A stretch of 64,000 nt of DNA from Eggerthella sinensis (GCF_003339815.1 NZ_PPTT01000008.1:1-64000); one strand, 5' to 3'. Counted from the first letter of the stretch, positions 52,992-63,610 are shown. A program made the numbers and translations. Notes: generated from the sequence alone by a model not told the origin.

Positions 52992-55900
52992 CTACGACGC
53001 CTCCCCGTTGCGACGGCGCGTGCGCACCACGTACACGGTTGCGCCGATCAGCCCGATCACGCCAAGCGCCACACCGCCCATCGCCCACGGGTTCACGCCA
53101 TCGTGCTGCTCGCCGGCGCCCGTGTCGGCGTCAACGCCCGCCGACGTCGCCTTCGCGCGGTCTTCCGAGCGCGTTGACGCGTCGGCCTTCTGCTCCGCCT
53201 TCTTCTCGGTCTCCTGCTTGTCGTCGTCCGTCTTGGCCGATTCCTGCGTCAGGGGAGCATGCGTCGCCGCAGGCGCGCCGCCCGCCGGCAGCGGCTTCGC
53301 ATACGGCGCAGGGGAATCCTGCGGGTCGTCTGCCCCGCCGTTGCTCGACCCGCCCTGCTCATGGTCGTCCCCACCCGGCTGTTCGGGATCATGTTTGTTG
53401 TCGTCTCCGCCTTCGTTGCCGTCCTGCTTCTTATCCCACTTGGCATGCAGCGTCATCGCGCCCGTCACCGGCGCATCGAAATCCCAAGCCTTCGTGCATC
53501 CTTCATCGACGAACCAACCGGCAAACGTATACCCCTCCCGCACAGGATCGGCGGGGGCGGACACTTTCTCGTTCGGAGCGACGAAGGACACCCCGACGAT
53601 CGTCCCGCCTTTGGAGTCGAACGTAACGCGAATCTTGCTGGAGTGCTTGAGCGCAATGAGGTAGCCGGAATCGTTGGTGTAGTACAACGTGCCATCGGCT
53701 CCGACGGCAACCGAAGCCATGCAGTAGTTCGCTAACGTCCCTTCCGGATGATAGATCAGGCCCGCGCTCGTATCGCCCAAACGATACTGGTACACGCCGC
53801 CCGGCACGGAGTTGCACGTGAAGTACGCATAGGTTTCGCCGTTTACCTGGGCAATCACCGGAGCCGACTTCGCGTCTGCGGGAAGCCACGACCCATCGTC
53901 GACCCTATCGACCCGGTTTTCCAAGGTCATGGTTGCCGCGTCGATGACGGCAATCACTCCGTAATACGATATTCCGCCCCAGTCGTTGTTGTAACCCTCG
54001 GTAGAAGAGCCGCACGCGACGATCTTTCCGTTGCTCGTCAGCGAAGGAGTCGATGTGCTCGAGCTGCCGAATTTTACGCTTCCGGCGTGTGTCAAGGCTC
54101 CGTCGGCAGCGACGGACAGCTTATGCAGCACGCCGTCGTTCGACACCACGTACAGCGTCGTGCCGTCGGCGTCTGCAATCACAGTTGAGCGAACGCGTAC
54201 TCCCAAATCGAGGGATGCCACCACGTCGCCGGACGCAGGATCGAGCGCGCGTACCACACCATTGTCGTCAGCGACCACGAGATAGGGACCCGCCGAAGCC
54301 GCTCCGGACCAATAGTATCCGGCATCGCTGTTCTTGTTGATCCACTTCGTCTCACCCGTAGCCAAGTCGACGCAGAGATAGTATCCGCCGTAGCTCGTCG
54401 TCCAGTCGGCAGCGGCCGTTCCATAGTACACGCACCCATCACGGACGGTGAGCGTGGTGAGCGATTGCTGAGAGCCACCGGTCATATGTGCGGGAAGTTC
54501 GTCCGTCAACCAGACGGTAACCAAGTCGTCGGCCGTCAAAGCCTGCAGACGACCGCCCGACAGTGGCACGACGATGAGGCCGTCGGCATACACGATACGC
54601 GATGTCGTATTGATGGACACGGCGAGCGTCGCCTGCTTCTTCGTCTCGCCCGTAGCGGCATCCTTGATGTAGAGGGTGTTTCCGGCGGCAATGTAAACAT
54701 CTCCGTTGACGAGGATGGGGTCGGACACGCCCTTCGAGTACTCCGAACTGTCTTTCAGAGCGGAAGACCACGCCAGGTCCGTCGTATCGACCGGCGTCTT
54801 CGCATCGGTCGAAGGCCCGGAAGCGCTGCCGCCTGCGTACCCGGGCCACGCAGCGCTGTCATCGTAATCGGGACGAGGCGCATCGGGAACGATCTCGATG
54901 TCGGACGGCTTCTCGGAGCCGTCGTTGACAAGGTACACGAGTTCGATCGTGTCACCGTCCTGCAGCTTATACCCTGTCGGATAGCTGCTCGCGAACGTTC
55001 CGTTGACCTTGAACGACCAGTAGTTGTAGTTGTATCCACCAAGATGCTCCGCCGCGAGCGGAACGCCGCCGGGCGGCGTGATGGAATAGGGAACCCACCC
55101 GTCCTGCAAACTGTACGAATAGTACGCACGCTGAAGAAGCTCGCTGAACACGTCCCATGCGGAGACGTTCTTATCGCTTTGCCATTCGTATTCAGTCAGG
55201 GGGATCCAGTCCTCGAGCGAATACTGCCCATCGCTATCCCGTTCGGAAATGCCCGTCACCTTGACGGTTGCCGAAAGAGCACCCGCCACTACCTTGACGG
55301 GAGTACTCTTCGCGGGCGAACCCAGCGCATTCGCCTCGACGAAAACGTATGAGCCTTCGAGACCGCGAGCCAATTTCAGAGCGCCCGTCTTTGCATCGAA
55401 GCCGCTCAGCTCCTTCGCGTTCGTTCCGTCCGCGTTGTCAGATGAATACCATGTGTAGCCGACGTAGGCATCCGACGGAACGGCCTTCTCGAACTCGCCT
55501 TCTTGGTACTTCGGGGAAGGCAGGAGCGTGGCGCCAACCCGATAGCCCTCTGCATCGGAAGACAATGCAACCGACGAGAGGTCGTAGGTGACGGAAGGCT
55601 CGCTCACCGGGCCGATAGCGTACACGTAGGGGCGCGTGAATTTCGTCGAGGCAATCTCGTTCTGACTCGTAACCACAACGCGCAGATACTTGTTCTTCAT
55701 GGTGGCGGTGGGCACGTACACGCTGCTCGTCGCGCCGGCGATGTCGTAAAAGCGGCTGTCCGACGTCGTGTTTGCAATTGAGGTGTATTGCCACTGGTAG
55801 GACACGGCGTCGTCGGAGCCTAGTTCCACCGCGTTGCTTGCGCTCGTTCCCTTTTTGACCGTCGCCATAAGCGGCACGCCAACCGTCGGCTTCCCAGAAA

Positions 55901-58061
55901 CCGCGTTGTCGACGGAGACGCTGTACAGGCGAACCGCATTCGGAACGGAAACCTTGACGCCCGTAACGCCGGAGACATCGGCCCCACGTTCGTCAACGAT
56001 TGTCGCCACCAGATACTTGTCCTTGAGCGCCATCGCATTTTCGTTCGTCACGGAGAAGCTGGCATCTTGAGCTCCCGTGATGCGCCTCGGGCTGGACCCG
56101 CTGGCATACTCGCTCGTATACCACGCGAACGACAGGCCTGCGGACAGCACCTCGCTCGTGATGTCTTTGCCAGCAGAATCGTAGGCATGGGCGCTCAGCG
56201 TGCTGCCGGGGATGACACGACCGTTCGCGTCGGAATTGGTCAGCTCGACCTTGCTCACGCTCAAGGCGCTTGCAGCTGCAATTTGCTTGGTTACGTGCAG
56301 TTCGTACGTATCGACACCGGCTGACACCTCGCAGGTGAGGTACTTGCCCTGGTAAGCCTCGGTGATCTCGAACGACGCTTTGTGGGCATTGCCATCGGTC
56401 AGTTCGGCGAACGTGCCGTTCGCAGCATCGGCCACCTTCCACGTGCAGGTGAGGCTCTCGACGGGAATGAGACCGCCTTTCATATTGGCCTCGGTGCTCT
56501 CGTACACGTGCAGGCCGATCGTGTCGCCGACCTTGTAGTAGTTGCTCTCCACATCCCCATCGGTGACGTTCGAGAACAGCGCGAGCTTGATATCGTACAC
56601 GCCGACAGGCTTGATGGGCCCGACCGAGCTCGACGGGCCCGTGGTGTTGTCGCCCGCATCGGCCTTGACGCGCACCCAGCACGCGCCGTCGGCATCCGTC
56701 AGCTCAAGCCTGTCATCGCCCTTCGCGCCGACCTTCTTCACCGTCCACGTTTTGTCCGACCCATAGATCGGGTTGGTCTTGCACACCTCCCACGTGTAGC
56801 TGACGTACTTGTTGTCCACCTTGGTCTGCGAGTAATAGTCACCTGTGAAAGCGCTTGCGGTCAGCGTGGTGGGCGTGGTCGAAGAGGTTTTCGTCACCGA
56901 TGCGCTGACCAGCGTGTACACGCCCTCGGCCAGGATACGTCCCGCCTCGGTCGCATGCGACGAGCCTCCGTCTTTCGCCGTGGCAACCACCTTGAGGTAC
57001 TTGCCGGCGAAAGAGCCCACGGTATACGTGTCGCCAACAAAGACTTCCCTGAACTCCCCGTCTGCGCTCTCGGCTACCTGCCAGGAGAAATCCACCTTGT
57101 CGCCGTAGTACATTGTAGAAGGGTCTTCGCTATCATAGGCGGCCGCCTTGATCACATCGCCCACGTGAGCGTCAGGGACGCTTTCGTAGTCGCTGCCGAA
57201 GTCGGCTCCGTTGTAGGCAAGGACCACATTGCTGACGGTGATCGCCCCATCCGCAACCACCGGGCCGGGCGTGTAGGTCGCTGAAGACGCGGGCGTCGAG
57301 AGCCACGAACCCGGCCCGTACAGAACCTGCCCATCACCGGTCACCTTGACGCGAATATACTTTCCGACAACCTGGTCGAGCAGGTCTTCGGTCACGGTCA
57401 ACGACGGTCCGGTCTGCCCCGCAATCGGAACGTACGCCGAGTCGGGATCGCTTTTTTCGTTGCCAGCAAGCCACTGATAACTCCAACCGCTTTGGGCGGG
57501 AATGCGGTTGTCCGAATAGGAGGCGCCATCGTACGCATTCGCGTACATCGTCTGACCCACCTTGATCTTCGTATCCTTCGTGCGTTCGTATTCGTCCGTC
57601 TCATCCGCCGAATCCTGGATGATGATGTAGGACTCGTCGTTAAGCGCGGTTACCGTCGCAGCCTCGGCAGCAACGTCCGAACCATCCGAAGCAGGAGGCT
57701 CCTCCGCAGAGAGCGCCACTGGACGATCGAGTTCCGATCCGACCGGATCCGCTATCGCAGGCTCCTCGTCTGGCGATTCGACGATCTCGCCATCGGGAGA
57801 CGAGGAGAGCGAATCGTTCTGAGACGCGTCCAGAGGCGCATCGAGGGAGACCGCATCATCTGTCGTTGGGTCGTCGACCGGTTGAACGGTCGCCTTCTCC
57901 TCAGCCGATGCCGTAGAGGTGGCGTCGGCTTCCCCATCGCTTGCCCAGGCGGGGCTGGGGACGAGCGATACGGCAAGCACGCAGGCCAGCAGGATCGACA
58001 GGAGCTTCTGGGGGATGCTCGCGCCTGAATCGGCACGCGCGGACAAAGAACCGATGGTCAT
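52992..58061 (-). CDS. Large surface protein with Ig-like repeats, DUF4430 and a beta-propeller
   Basis: A 1689-aa protein with a signal peptide (cut after AWA, about residue 40) and an acidic stretch. About seven Ig-like repeats of 90-110 aa follow (typical core W-x-V-A-x-S-A-D-G-x-F and GKYLKV). A DUF4430 domain lies near 1000-1110 (NYNYWSFKVNGT, KLQDGDTIELVYLV), then a PQQ-like propeller (about 1130-1480), an InlB/Listeria-Bacteroides repeat (REGYTFAGWFVDEGCTKAWDF), a Lys/Glu-rich region and a C-terminal membrane helix with a basic tail. It is first in the cluster, 31 bases after the B12 riboswitch. I infer a surface B12-capture protein. Confidence 0.9.
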   Translation of the reverse strand: MTIGSLSARADSGASIPQKLLSILLACVLAVSLVPSPAWASDGEADATSTASAEEKATVQPVDDPTTDDAVSLDAPLDASQNDSLSSSPDGEIVESPDEEPAIADPVGSELDRPVALSAEEPPASDGSDVAAEAATVTALNDESYIIIQDSADETDEYERTKDTKIKVGQTMYANAYDGASYSDNRIPAQSGWSYQWLAGNEKSDPDSAYVPIAGQTGPSLTVTEDLLDQVVGKYIRVKVTGDGQVLYGPGSWLSTPASSATYTPGPVVADGAITVSNVVLAYNGADFGSDYESVPDAHVGDVIKAAAYDSEDPSTMYYGDKVDFSWQVAESADGEFREVFVGDTYTVGSFAGKYLKVVATAKDGGSSHATEAGRILAEGVYTLVSASVTKTSSTTPTTLTASAFTGDYYSQTKVDNKYVSYTWEVCKTNPIYGSDKTWTVKKVGAKGDDRLELTDADGACWVRVKADAGDNTTGPSSSVGPIKPVGVYDIKLALFSNVTDGDVESNYYKVGDTIGLHVYESTEANMKGGLIPVESLTCTWKVADAANGTFAELTDGNAHKASFEITEAYQGKYLTCEVSAGVDTYELHVTKQIAAASALSVSKVELTNSDANGRVIPGSTLSAHAYDSAGKDITSEVLSAGLSFAWYTSEYASGSSPRRITGAQDASFSVTNENAMALKDKYLVATIVDERGADVSGVTGVKVSVPNAVRLYSVSVDNAVSGKPTVGVPLMATVKKGTSASNAVELGSDDAVSYQWQYTSIANTTSDSRFYDIAGATSSVYVPTATMKNKYLRVVVTSQNEIASTKFTRPYVYAIGPVSEPSVTYDLSSVALSSDAEGYRVGATLLPSPKYQEGEFEKAVPSDAYVGYTWYSSDNADGTNAKELSGFDAKTGALKLARGLEGSYVFVEANALGSPAKSTPVKVVAGALSATVKVTGISERDSDGQYSLEDWIPLTEYEWQSDKNVSAWDVFSELLQRAYYSYSLQDGWVPYSITPPGGVPLAAEHLGGYNYNYWSFKVNGTFASSYPTGYKLQDGDTIELVYLVNDGSEKPSDIEIVPDAPRPDYDDSAAWPGYAGGSASGPSTDAKTPVDTTDLAWSSALKDSSEYSKGVSDPILVNGDVYIAAGNTLYIKDAATGETKKQATLAVSINTTSRIVYADGLIVVPLSGGRLQALTADDLVTVWLTDELPAHMTGGSQQSLTTLTVRDGCVYYGTAAADWTTSYGGYYLCVDLATGETKWINKNSDAGYYWSGAASAGPYLVVADDNGVVRALDPASGDVVASLDLGVRVRSTVIADADGTTLYVVSNDGVLHKLSVAADGALTHAGSVKFGSSSTSTPSLTSNGKIVACGSSTEGYNNDWGGISYYGVIAVIDAATMTLENRVDRVDDGSWLPADAKSAPVIAQVNGETYAYFTCNSVPGGVYQYRLGDTSAGLIYHPEGTLANYCMASVAVGADGTLYYTNDSGYLIALKHSSKIRVTFDSKGGTIVGVSFVAPNEKVSAPADPVREGYTFAGWFVDEGCTKAWDFDAPVTGAMTLHAKWDKKQDGNEGGDDNKHDPEQPGGDDHEQGGSSNGGADDPQDSPAPYAKPLPAGGAPAATHAPLTQESAKTDDDKQETEKKAEQKADASTRSEDRAKATSAGVDADTGAGEQHDGVNPWAMGGVALGVIGLIGATVYVVRTRRRNGEAS

Positions 58062-58091
58062 CGGAACCTCTCTTTCCAGGGCTTCGAGGTA

Positions 58092-58262
58092 TGATGGCAG
58101 GTATTCCGACTTTGCTTCATCTGAGACGGGGCAGCGCTGCCGCGCGCTGTCTGGTTCCGCTCATCGGCGTTTACGGTTACTGGTATAGCGCGGGATTTCC
58201 ACCCGCATTCCCCTCGGACCGTCTCATCGACGGCTCGGCGCCGCGCCCGGCGCGCCAATCGT
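58092..58262 (-). ncRNA. Cobalamin riboswitch
   Basis: On the minus strand the leader contains GGGGAATGCGGGTGGAAATCC, then CAGTAACCGTAAACGCCGATGAG and finally AGTCGGAATACCTGCC. These are the three conserved blocks of the cobalamin aptamer, in order and with normal spacing. It ends about 30 bases before the ATG of the large surface protein, which suits translational control by sequestration of the ribosome binding site. It predicts repression of the whole downstream cluster by cobalamin. The 5' limit is approximate. Confidence 0.93.
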
Positions 58263-58358
58263 AGCCAACTTAACTTGTACCGGAGCATTCTACCATCGTT
58301 TGACTCAATGAACGCCGCGAAGGTGCGTTCGTTCGCTCCGCATCCCCTCTCGTTGCCG

Positions 58359-59545
58359 TTACTGGTAGCGCAGGGACTCCACGGGGTCGAGCTTGGCGGC
58401 GCGGCGGGCCGGGTAGTAGCCGAAGATGACGCCGATGAGCACGCACACGGCCACCGCGCCGAACACCACGCCGGGCGCGAGCACGGGGGTGATGGTCATG
58501 CCGGCCTGCACCGCGCCGATCACCTGCCCCAAGCCCCACGCAGCCAGAAAGCCGAACACGATGCCGAAGATGCCGCCCGTCACGCACAGCATGATGGCCT
58601 CGAGCAAAAACTGCTTCGTGATGTCGCGACGGCGCGCGCCGAGCGACTTGCGCAGGCCGATCTCGCGGATGCGCTCGGTGACGTTCGTCAGCATCATGTT
58701 CATGATGCCGATGCCGCCCACGAACAGCGAGATGGACGCCACCGAGCCCATGAGCAGCGAGAACGACGTCATCATCGTCTCCATCTGCTTGATGATGGCG
58801 TCGAGCGACGACACGTACACCTCTTCCGCATCCAAACCGAAGTACTGCGCCACGTACGACTGGGTCGTCTCGACGAGCCGGTCCATGTCGGTGCCTTCCT
58901 TCGCGAAGCCGATGATCTGCGAAATGCCGTTCGCGCCGCCGAGACGCGTCTCCACCGTGGTGAAGGGCACGTACGCCTGCGCGCCGCCCGACATGAACGA
59001 GGTGGAGTCGATCACGCCCACCACGGTGTAGTCGTCGTTGCCGAGGCGGATGGTCTGCCCCACCACCTGCGCATCGGCGCTGCCGAACAGCTGCATGATG
59101 GAGTTGGAATCGATCACCGCAAGGCGCGCGGCGTTCTGCTCCTCGCTGTCGGTGAAGAAGCGGCCTTCCTTGAGCTTCGAGCCGCTCACCGCGAAGTAGG
59201 CGGGGCGCACGCCGGTGATGCCCATGTAGTTCGTCTGCCCGTCGGCGCCGGTGAACTCGCTCGACGAGTACGTGATGCCGGTGATGGTGTCGTATTCGGG
59301 CATGCCCGTCTTGAGCTTGTCGAGGTCGTCGAACGTGATGCCCCTCGACGAGTAGGCGTTGATGGACACCTGGCGCGCCTGCTCGAAGCCCATCTCGCCC
59401 ATGAGCATGGTCTGGATGCCGCCGATGAGCGAGGTCATGGCGATGACCGCCGCGATGCCGATGACGATGCCGAGGATAGTGAGGAACGAGCGGCCCTTGT
59501 TCGCGGACAGCGCGTGCCAGGTTTCGTAGAAGAGGTCGGAAAGCT

Positions 59546-59549
<4 letters not shown>
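58359..59549 (-). CDS. MacB-like ABC transporter permease
   Basis: A 396-aa FtsX-family permease. The N-terminal helix SFLTILGIVIGIAAVIAMTSL is followed by a large extracytoplasmic MacB-type domain (50-260) and three C-terminal helices with NVTERIREIGLRKSLGARRRDI between them. The ATG overlaps the ATPase stop by 4 bases. With the ATPase and the adaptor it forms a tripartite-like exporter, without any outer-membrane partner. Such systems export peptides, lipids or macrolide-like compounds. Confidence 0.93.
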
Positions 59550-60250
<701 letters not shown>

Positions 60251-60254
60251 GGCG

Positions 60255-61745
60255 CTAGCCCACCACGACGCTGCCGCCGGCATCGGCCACCGACATGGAC
60301 ATGCCGTCGCCGCCCGTCATCGCAGAGTCGGCCGCGCCCACACCCATGCCCATGCCCGCGCTGACGACGATCTCGTCGCCGGCCTTCACCTGGCCCTTCA
60401 CCACGGCGGTCAAACCGTCGGAAGCGACCATCTCGACATCGCGCATCGCGGTTTCCTGCGTTTCGGGGTCGGTGACCACGAGGACGAAGCTGCCGCCCGT
60501 GCCGTCGGACTGCACGGCGGAGATGGGCACCATGAGCGCGTTGTCAATGGTGGTCGTGGTGATGGTGGCCTTCGCGGTCATGCCGGGCTTGAGCCGCGGA
60601 TCGGGCTCGGCGATGAGCAGCTTCACCGGGTAGGTGACCGCACCGCCCTGACCGCCGTACATGGCGCCGCCCGAGCCGTCGGACGAACCCGTCGACGTGG
60701 TGGCGATGCTGACCACCGTGGCGGGCAGCGTGAGGTCAGGGGCGGCGGTGAAGGAGACTTCGGCCGTTTGATCGGCGCTGACCTTGAGGATGTCGATCTC
60801 GCTCACGTTGATGGACACCGTCATCTGGGACAGGTCGGCAATCTGCACGGGCGAGGTTGTGGAGGTGCCCGCCGCACCGAGCGCCTTGCCGGGCTCGATG
60901 TTGACGGCCACGACGCTGCCGGCGATGGACGCCGTGACCGTGCGCTTGGCGGCGCGGGCGACGGCTTCGTCGTAGGCGGTCTGCGCGTTTTGCAGCGCGA
61001 GGTTCGCGTTGCTCAGGGCCAGCTCGGCCTGGCGAATGGAGGAGTCGGCGCTGGCCTCGTCGAAGGAGGCCTGCTCGCCGAACGATTCGGCCGCGCCCGC
61101 CTCGGCTGCTGCGGCGGCGGCCGCCTGCGCCTGGGCCTGCACTTGCGCGGCGGCCTGCTGGCCGGCCGACTTCGCGTGGTAGGCGTCGTTCACGGCGTTC
61201 TGCGCCTGGGCCACGCCGTTCTTGGCCTCCTCGATGCCCTGGGCCGCCTGGTTCACGGCCTTGTCGAGGTCGTCGTTGACCACGGTGAACAGCGTCTGCC
61301 CTTCTTCCACCGCGTCGCCGACGGCCACGAACACCTCGCCCACGATGCCGTCCACCTCGGGCGTGGCGCTGACCGAGGCCACCGGTTGGAGGTTGCCCGA
61401 CGCCGAGACCGTCTCGGTGAAGGTGCCCTGCTCCACGAACGCGGTTTGGGGCGCCATGTTCTCGAGCGCCTTGGCCGTCTGGTCGGCGGCATACCACGCG
61501 AAAGCGCCGCCCGCTACGGCCAGCAGCACCACGGCCGACACGACGCCGATGACGATCTTCTTGCGCTTCTGCTTCTTGCGGCGGGCCTTGAGGTCGTTGA
61601 ACGCCTGCATGTCGGCGAGCGCCTCGGCGTCCACGAGGTCGGTGGGGCGCACGGGCATGCCCACCGGCTGGAAGTTGAACGGTTCGGCTTGCAGGGGCTC
61701 GGTGGCATCCCTGCGGCCGGCGTTGCGGCTGTCGATCGGTCCCAT
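60255..61745 (-). CDS. MacA/HlyD-like adaptor of the ABC exporter
   Basis: A 496-aa membrane-fusion-type protein. A cytoplasmic N-terminus of about 60 residues leads to one membrane helix (KIVIGVVSAVVLLAVAGGAFAW). A lipoyl-like half motif (GIVGEVFVAVGDAVEEGQTLF), an Ala/Gln/Glu-rich coiled coil (170-260), the second half motif (IAGSVVAVNIEPGKAL) and beta-barrel domains follow. The C-terminus has a Met/Gly-rich stretch (SAGMGMGVGAADSAMTGGDG). The ATG at 61745 follows GGGGGG. It starts the three-gene exporter unit. Confidence 0.9.
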   Translation of the reverse strand: MGPIDSRNAGRRDATEPLQAEPFNFQPVGMPVRPTDLVDAEALADMQAFNDLKARRKKQKRKKIVIGVVSAVVLLAVAGGAFAWYAADQTAKALENMAPQTAFVEQGTFTETVSASGNLQPVASVSATPEVDGIVGEVFVAVGDAVEEGQTLFTVVNDDLDKAVNQAAQGIEEAKNGVAQAQNAVNDAYHAKSAGQQAAAQVQAQAQAAAAAAAEAGAAESFGEQASFDEASADSSIRQAELALSNANLALQNAQTAYDEAVARAAKRTVTASIAGSVVAVNIEPGKALGAAGTSTTSPVQIADLSQMTVSINVSEIDILKVSADQTAEVSFTAAPDLTLPATVVSIATTSTGSSDGSGGAMYGGQGGAVTYPVKLLIAEPDPRLKPGMTAKATITTTTIDNALMVPISAVQSDGTGGSFVLVVTDPETQETAMRDVEMVASDGLTAVVKGQVKAGDEIVVSAGMGMGVGAADSAMTGGDGMSMSVADAGGSVVVG

Positions 61746-61841
61746 CGTAGACCCCCCGGAGAAAGAAGCGAGCAGTTGTTTCAATCAGAGGTTCAATCAT
61801 ACGAGGGATGGGACGAAAAGGGAAGCCTTTGACGGCCTGCT

Positions 61842-62105
61842 TTATGCTTGAGCCAGATAATCGTCGACCGCCTGGCGCAACGCCTGCGACCTCGTGCCAC
61901 CCTGCGCGAGCGCTTTCAGATCGAGCGCGCGAATGGTCGAGACGGGAAGCTTGAAGGTGACGGGGCGCACCTCCTCGTCCGCAAGCCGCGGCCGCCCCAT
62001 GACGACGGTCTTGCCCTCGGGCCACTCCCCCCGCTCATACGCCTCCGCCCACTCGTCGAGCATCTCGTCGGTCACCGGTCTTCCATCCTTCGTATGCATA
62101 CCCAT
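61842..62105 (-). CDS. Ribbon-helix-helix-like protein, candidate antitoxin
   Basis: An 87-aa protein with a charged N-terminal half (DEMLDEWAEAYERGEWPEGK) and a C-terminal RHH/CopG-like segment (VTFKLPVSTIRALDLKALAQGGTRSQALRQAVDDYL, residues 50-85). The strand-helix-helix pattern suits DNA binding. AAGGAGG is 5 bases upstream of the ATG. It starts 2 bases after the stop of the 89-aa gene, a typical toxin-antitoxin spacing with the toxin first. Confidence 0.8.
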   Translation of the reverse strand: MGMHTKDGRPVTDEMLDEWAEAYERGEWPEGKTVVMGRPRLADEEVRPVTFKLPVSTIRALDLKALAQGGTRSQALRQAVDDYLAQA

Positions 62106-62107
62106 AG

Positions 62108-62377
62108 CTACCTCCTTATGAAGCCGAGTTCCTTCAAGGTCTTTTTCGAGGGAGGAGTCATCGCATGGAAGACGAGCACCGACCCGTTGTCTTCCCTCGC
62201 TGCAACGATCTCGATCACCCTGCCGCTCGCACCTTGGCCGATCACCAGGTAATGATCCTTTTCGTTCAACTGCCGCAAAACGAACCTGATGGCGTTTCTC
62301 CATGCGGACCGAACGTCTTCGTCGTCGATTTCCGGATGCCGCCGATGAACGCGGGGGTGCACCTTGATCTCGGCCAT
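62108..62377 (-). CDS. Small conserved-looking protein, candidate toxin
   Basis: An 89-aa protein beginning MAEIKVHPRVHRRHPEI. It has a short helix (DDEDVRSAWRNAIRF) and a beta-rich part (YLVIGQGASGRVIEIVAAREDNGSVLVFHAM) that recalls RelE/BrnT-like folds, though it has none of the diagnostic motifs of those families. AGGAAGCG precedes the ATG. Coupling to the RHH protein is the main evidence for a toxin role. Confidence 0.65.
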   Translation of the reverse strand: MAEIKVHPRVHRRHPEIDDEDVRSAWRNAIRFVLRQLNEKDHYLVIGQGASGRVIEIVAAREDNGSVLVFHAMTPPSKKTLKELGFIRR

Positions 62378-62400
62378 GCGCTTCCTACTTTCGTCTTACA

Positions 62401-62429
62401 ATAGTATCATGCCTCGGGTTGATTGTCGA
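62401..62429 (-). promoter_or_regulatory. Promoter of the candidate toxin-antitoxin pair
   Basis: On the minus strand TCGACA (62424-62429) and TACTAT (62401-62406) are 17 bp apart, 24 bases before the toxin start. The remaining gene-free stretch up to 62687 shows only a GTATACT near 62652, a possible -10 box for the plus-strand alkyltransferase gene. Confidence 0.55.
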
Positions 62430-62687
62430 GCGGTGAAGGCTGCGCGACGCAGGCGATGCAGCGGGGCGTTTTCCTCCCTTCTATAGTAACGACCTGGTCT
62501 TACGCGGGGATGGCATGCGTCCAGCGCGGAGGGGGCGCGCATCGAACGCGGATCTTGCGCGCTTCGAACGCGTTTCAAGCGGAATGCAAGCACGGCGCGC
62601 TCGCCTGCCCGACGCGCACCCAGCGCGCGGGCCCGCAGCGCGGCGATTGCCGTATACTGGGGTGGAAACAAGATGCGAGAGGACGGC

Positions 62688-63089
62688 ATGATGGGCGATT
62701 TCTCCAACAGGGTATTCGAGGTGGTGCGGCGCATTCCGCACGGCAAGGTGGCATCGTACGGGCAGGTGGGACGCCTCATCGGCGCGCCTCGTTCCGCACG
62801 CTACGTGGGGTACGCGCTGCACGCGAACCCCGATCCGGGCGCGGAAGTGAACAACATCCCGTGCCACCGCGTGGTGTTCAAGGACGGCGGGCTGTGCAAG
62901 GGGTTCGCGTTCGGCGGGCCCGACGTGCAGCGCGAGATGCTGGAAGCCGAAGGCGTCACGTTCGCCGACGACGAGCACGTGGACATGGACGCCTGCCAAT
63001 GGGACGGCCACGCGGAGGACGGGGACGGCGGCACCGTGCCCACCGCGCCGCCGGCGGATTTCGACTGGGAACGGGAACTGGGAGACTAG
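62688..63089 (+). CDS. O6-alkylguanine-DNA alkyltransferase (Ogt/MGMT C-terminal domain type)
   Basis: A 133-aa protein of the short MGMT type. The active-site motif is NIPCHRVVFKDGG with the acceptor cysteine present, so it may be a true suicide methyltransferase, not a cysteine-less alkyltransferase-like protein. The DNA-recognition helix YGQVGRLIGAPRSARYVGYAL contains the usual arginine finger. The C-terminal 35 residues are acidic and not part of the domain. AGAGGA favours ATG 62688; 62673 and 62691 are alternatives. The next gene starts 2 bases after its stop. Confidence 0.9.
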   Translation: MMGDFSNRVFEVVRRIPHGKVASYGQVGRLIGAPRSARYVGYALHANPDPGAEVNNIPCHRVVFKDGGLCKGFAFGGPDVQREMLEAEGVTFADDEHVDMDACQWDGHAEDGDGGTVPTAPPADFDWERELGD

Positions 63090-63091
63090 CC

Positions 63092-63610
63092 ATGGAACAG
63101 GGATACGTCCAGGTGTACACGGGCAACGGCAAAGGCAAGACCACGGCGGCCGTCGGGTTGGCGGTGCGCGCCGCCGCAGCGGGCCTGCGCGTGTACTTCT
63201 GCCAGTTCATGAAGTACGGCCCCACGGGAGAGCTCGACGCGTTCCACGCGTTCGGCGACCGCATCGCCGCCGAGCAGTTCGGCACGGGCGACGAGCTGAG
63301 CGCGCCCGACGCCGCAGCCGACGCGGCCGCGGCGAAGCGCGGGTTCGAGACGGTGCGGGCCGCGGTGCTGAGCGGCGCCTACGACGTGGTGGTGCTCGAC
63401 GAGGCGAACGTGGCCGATCACCTGGGATATTTCGAGCCGAACGCCCTCGTCGACCTCGCGCTCGAGCGCCCCGAGGGCGTCGAGCTCGTGATCACGGGCC
63501 GCTGGGCGAGCGACACGCTGCAAGCCGTCGCCGATCTCGTGACGGAGATGCGCGAGGTGAAGCACTACTACGAGGAAGGCGTCATCGCCCGCCCCGGCAT
63601 CGAGTTCTAG
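63092..63610 (+). CDS. Corrinoid adenosyltransferase (CobA/CobO type)
   Basis: A 172-aa P-loop enzyme that transfers adenosyl from ATP to cob(I)alamin or precursors. VYTGNGKGKTTAAVGLAVRA is the family P-loop, YFCQFMKYG follows, and VVVLDEANVADHLGYF is the Walker B region. It follows the alkyltransferase by 2 bases. It would convert cobalamin imported by the ECF system to the active adenosyl form. Its stop overlaps that of the convergent FAD dehydrogenase. Confidence 0.95.
   Translation: MEQGYVQVYTGNGKGKTTAAVGLAVRAAAAGLRVYFCQFMKYGPTGELDAFHAFGDRIAAEQFGTGDELSAPDAAADAAAAKRGFETVRAAVLSGAYDVVVLDEANVADHLGYFEPNALVDLALERPEGVELVITGRWASDTLQAVADLVTEMREVKHYYEEGVIARPGIEF

Noticed and set aside
62688-63089. 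Cysteine-less alkyltransferase-like (ATL) protein
   Set aside because: The acceptor cysteine is present in PCHRV, so it is not an ATL variant.
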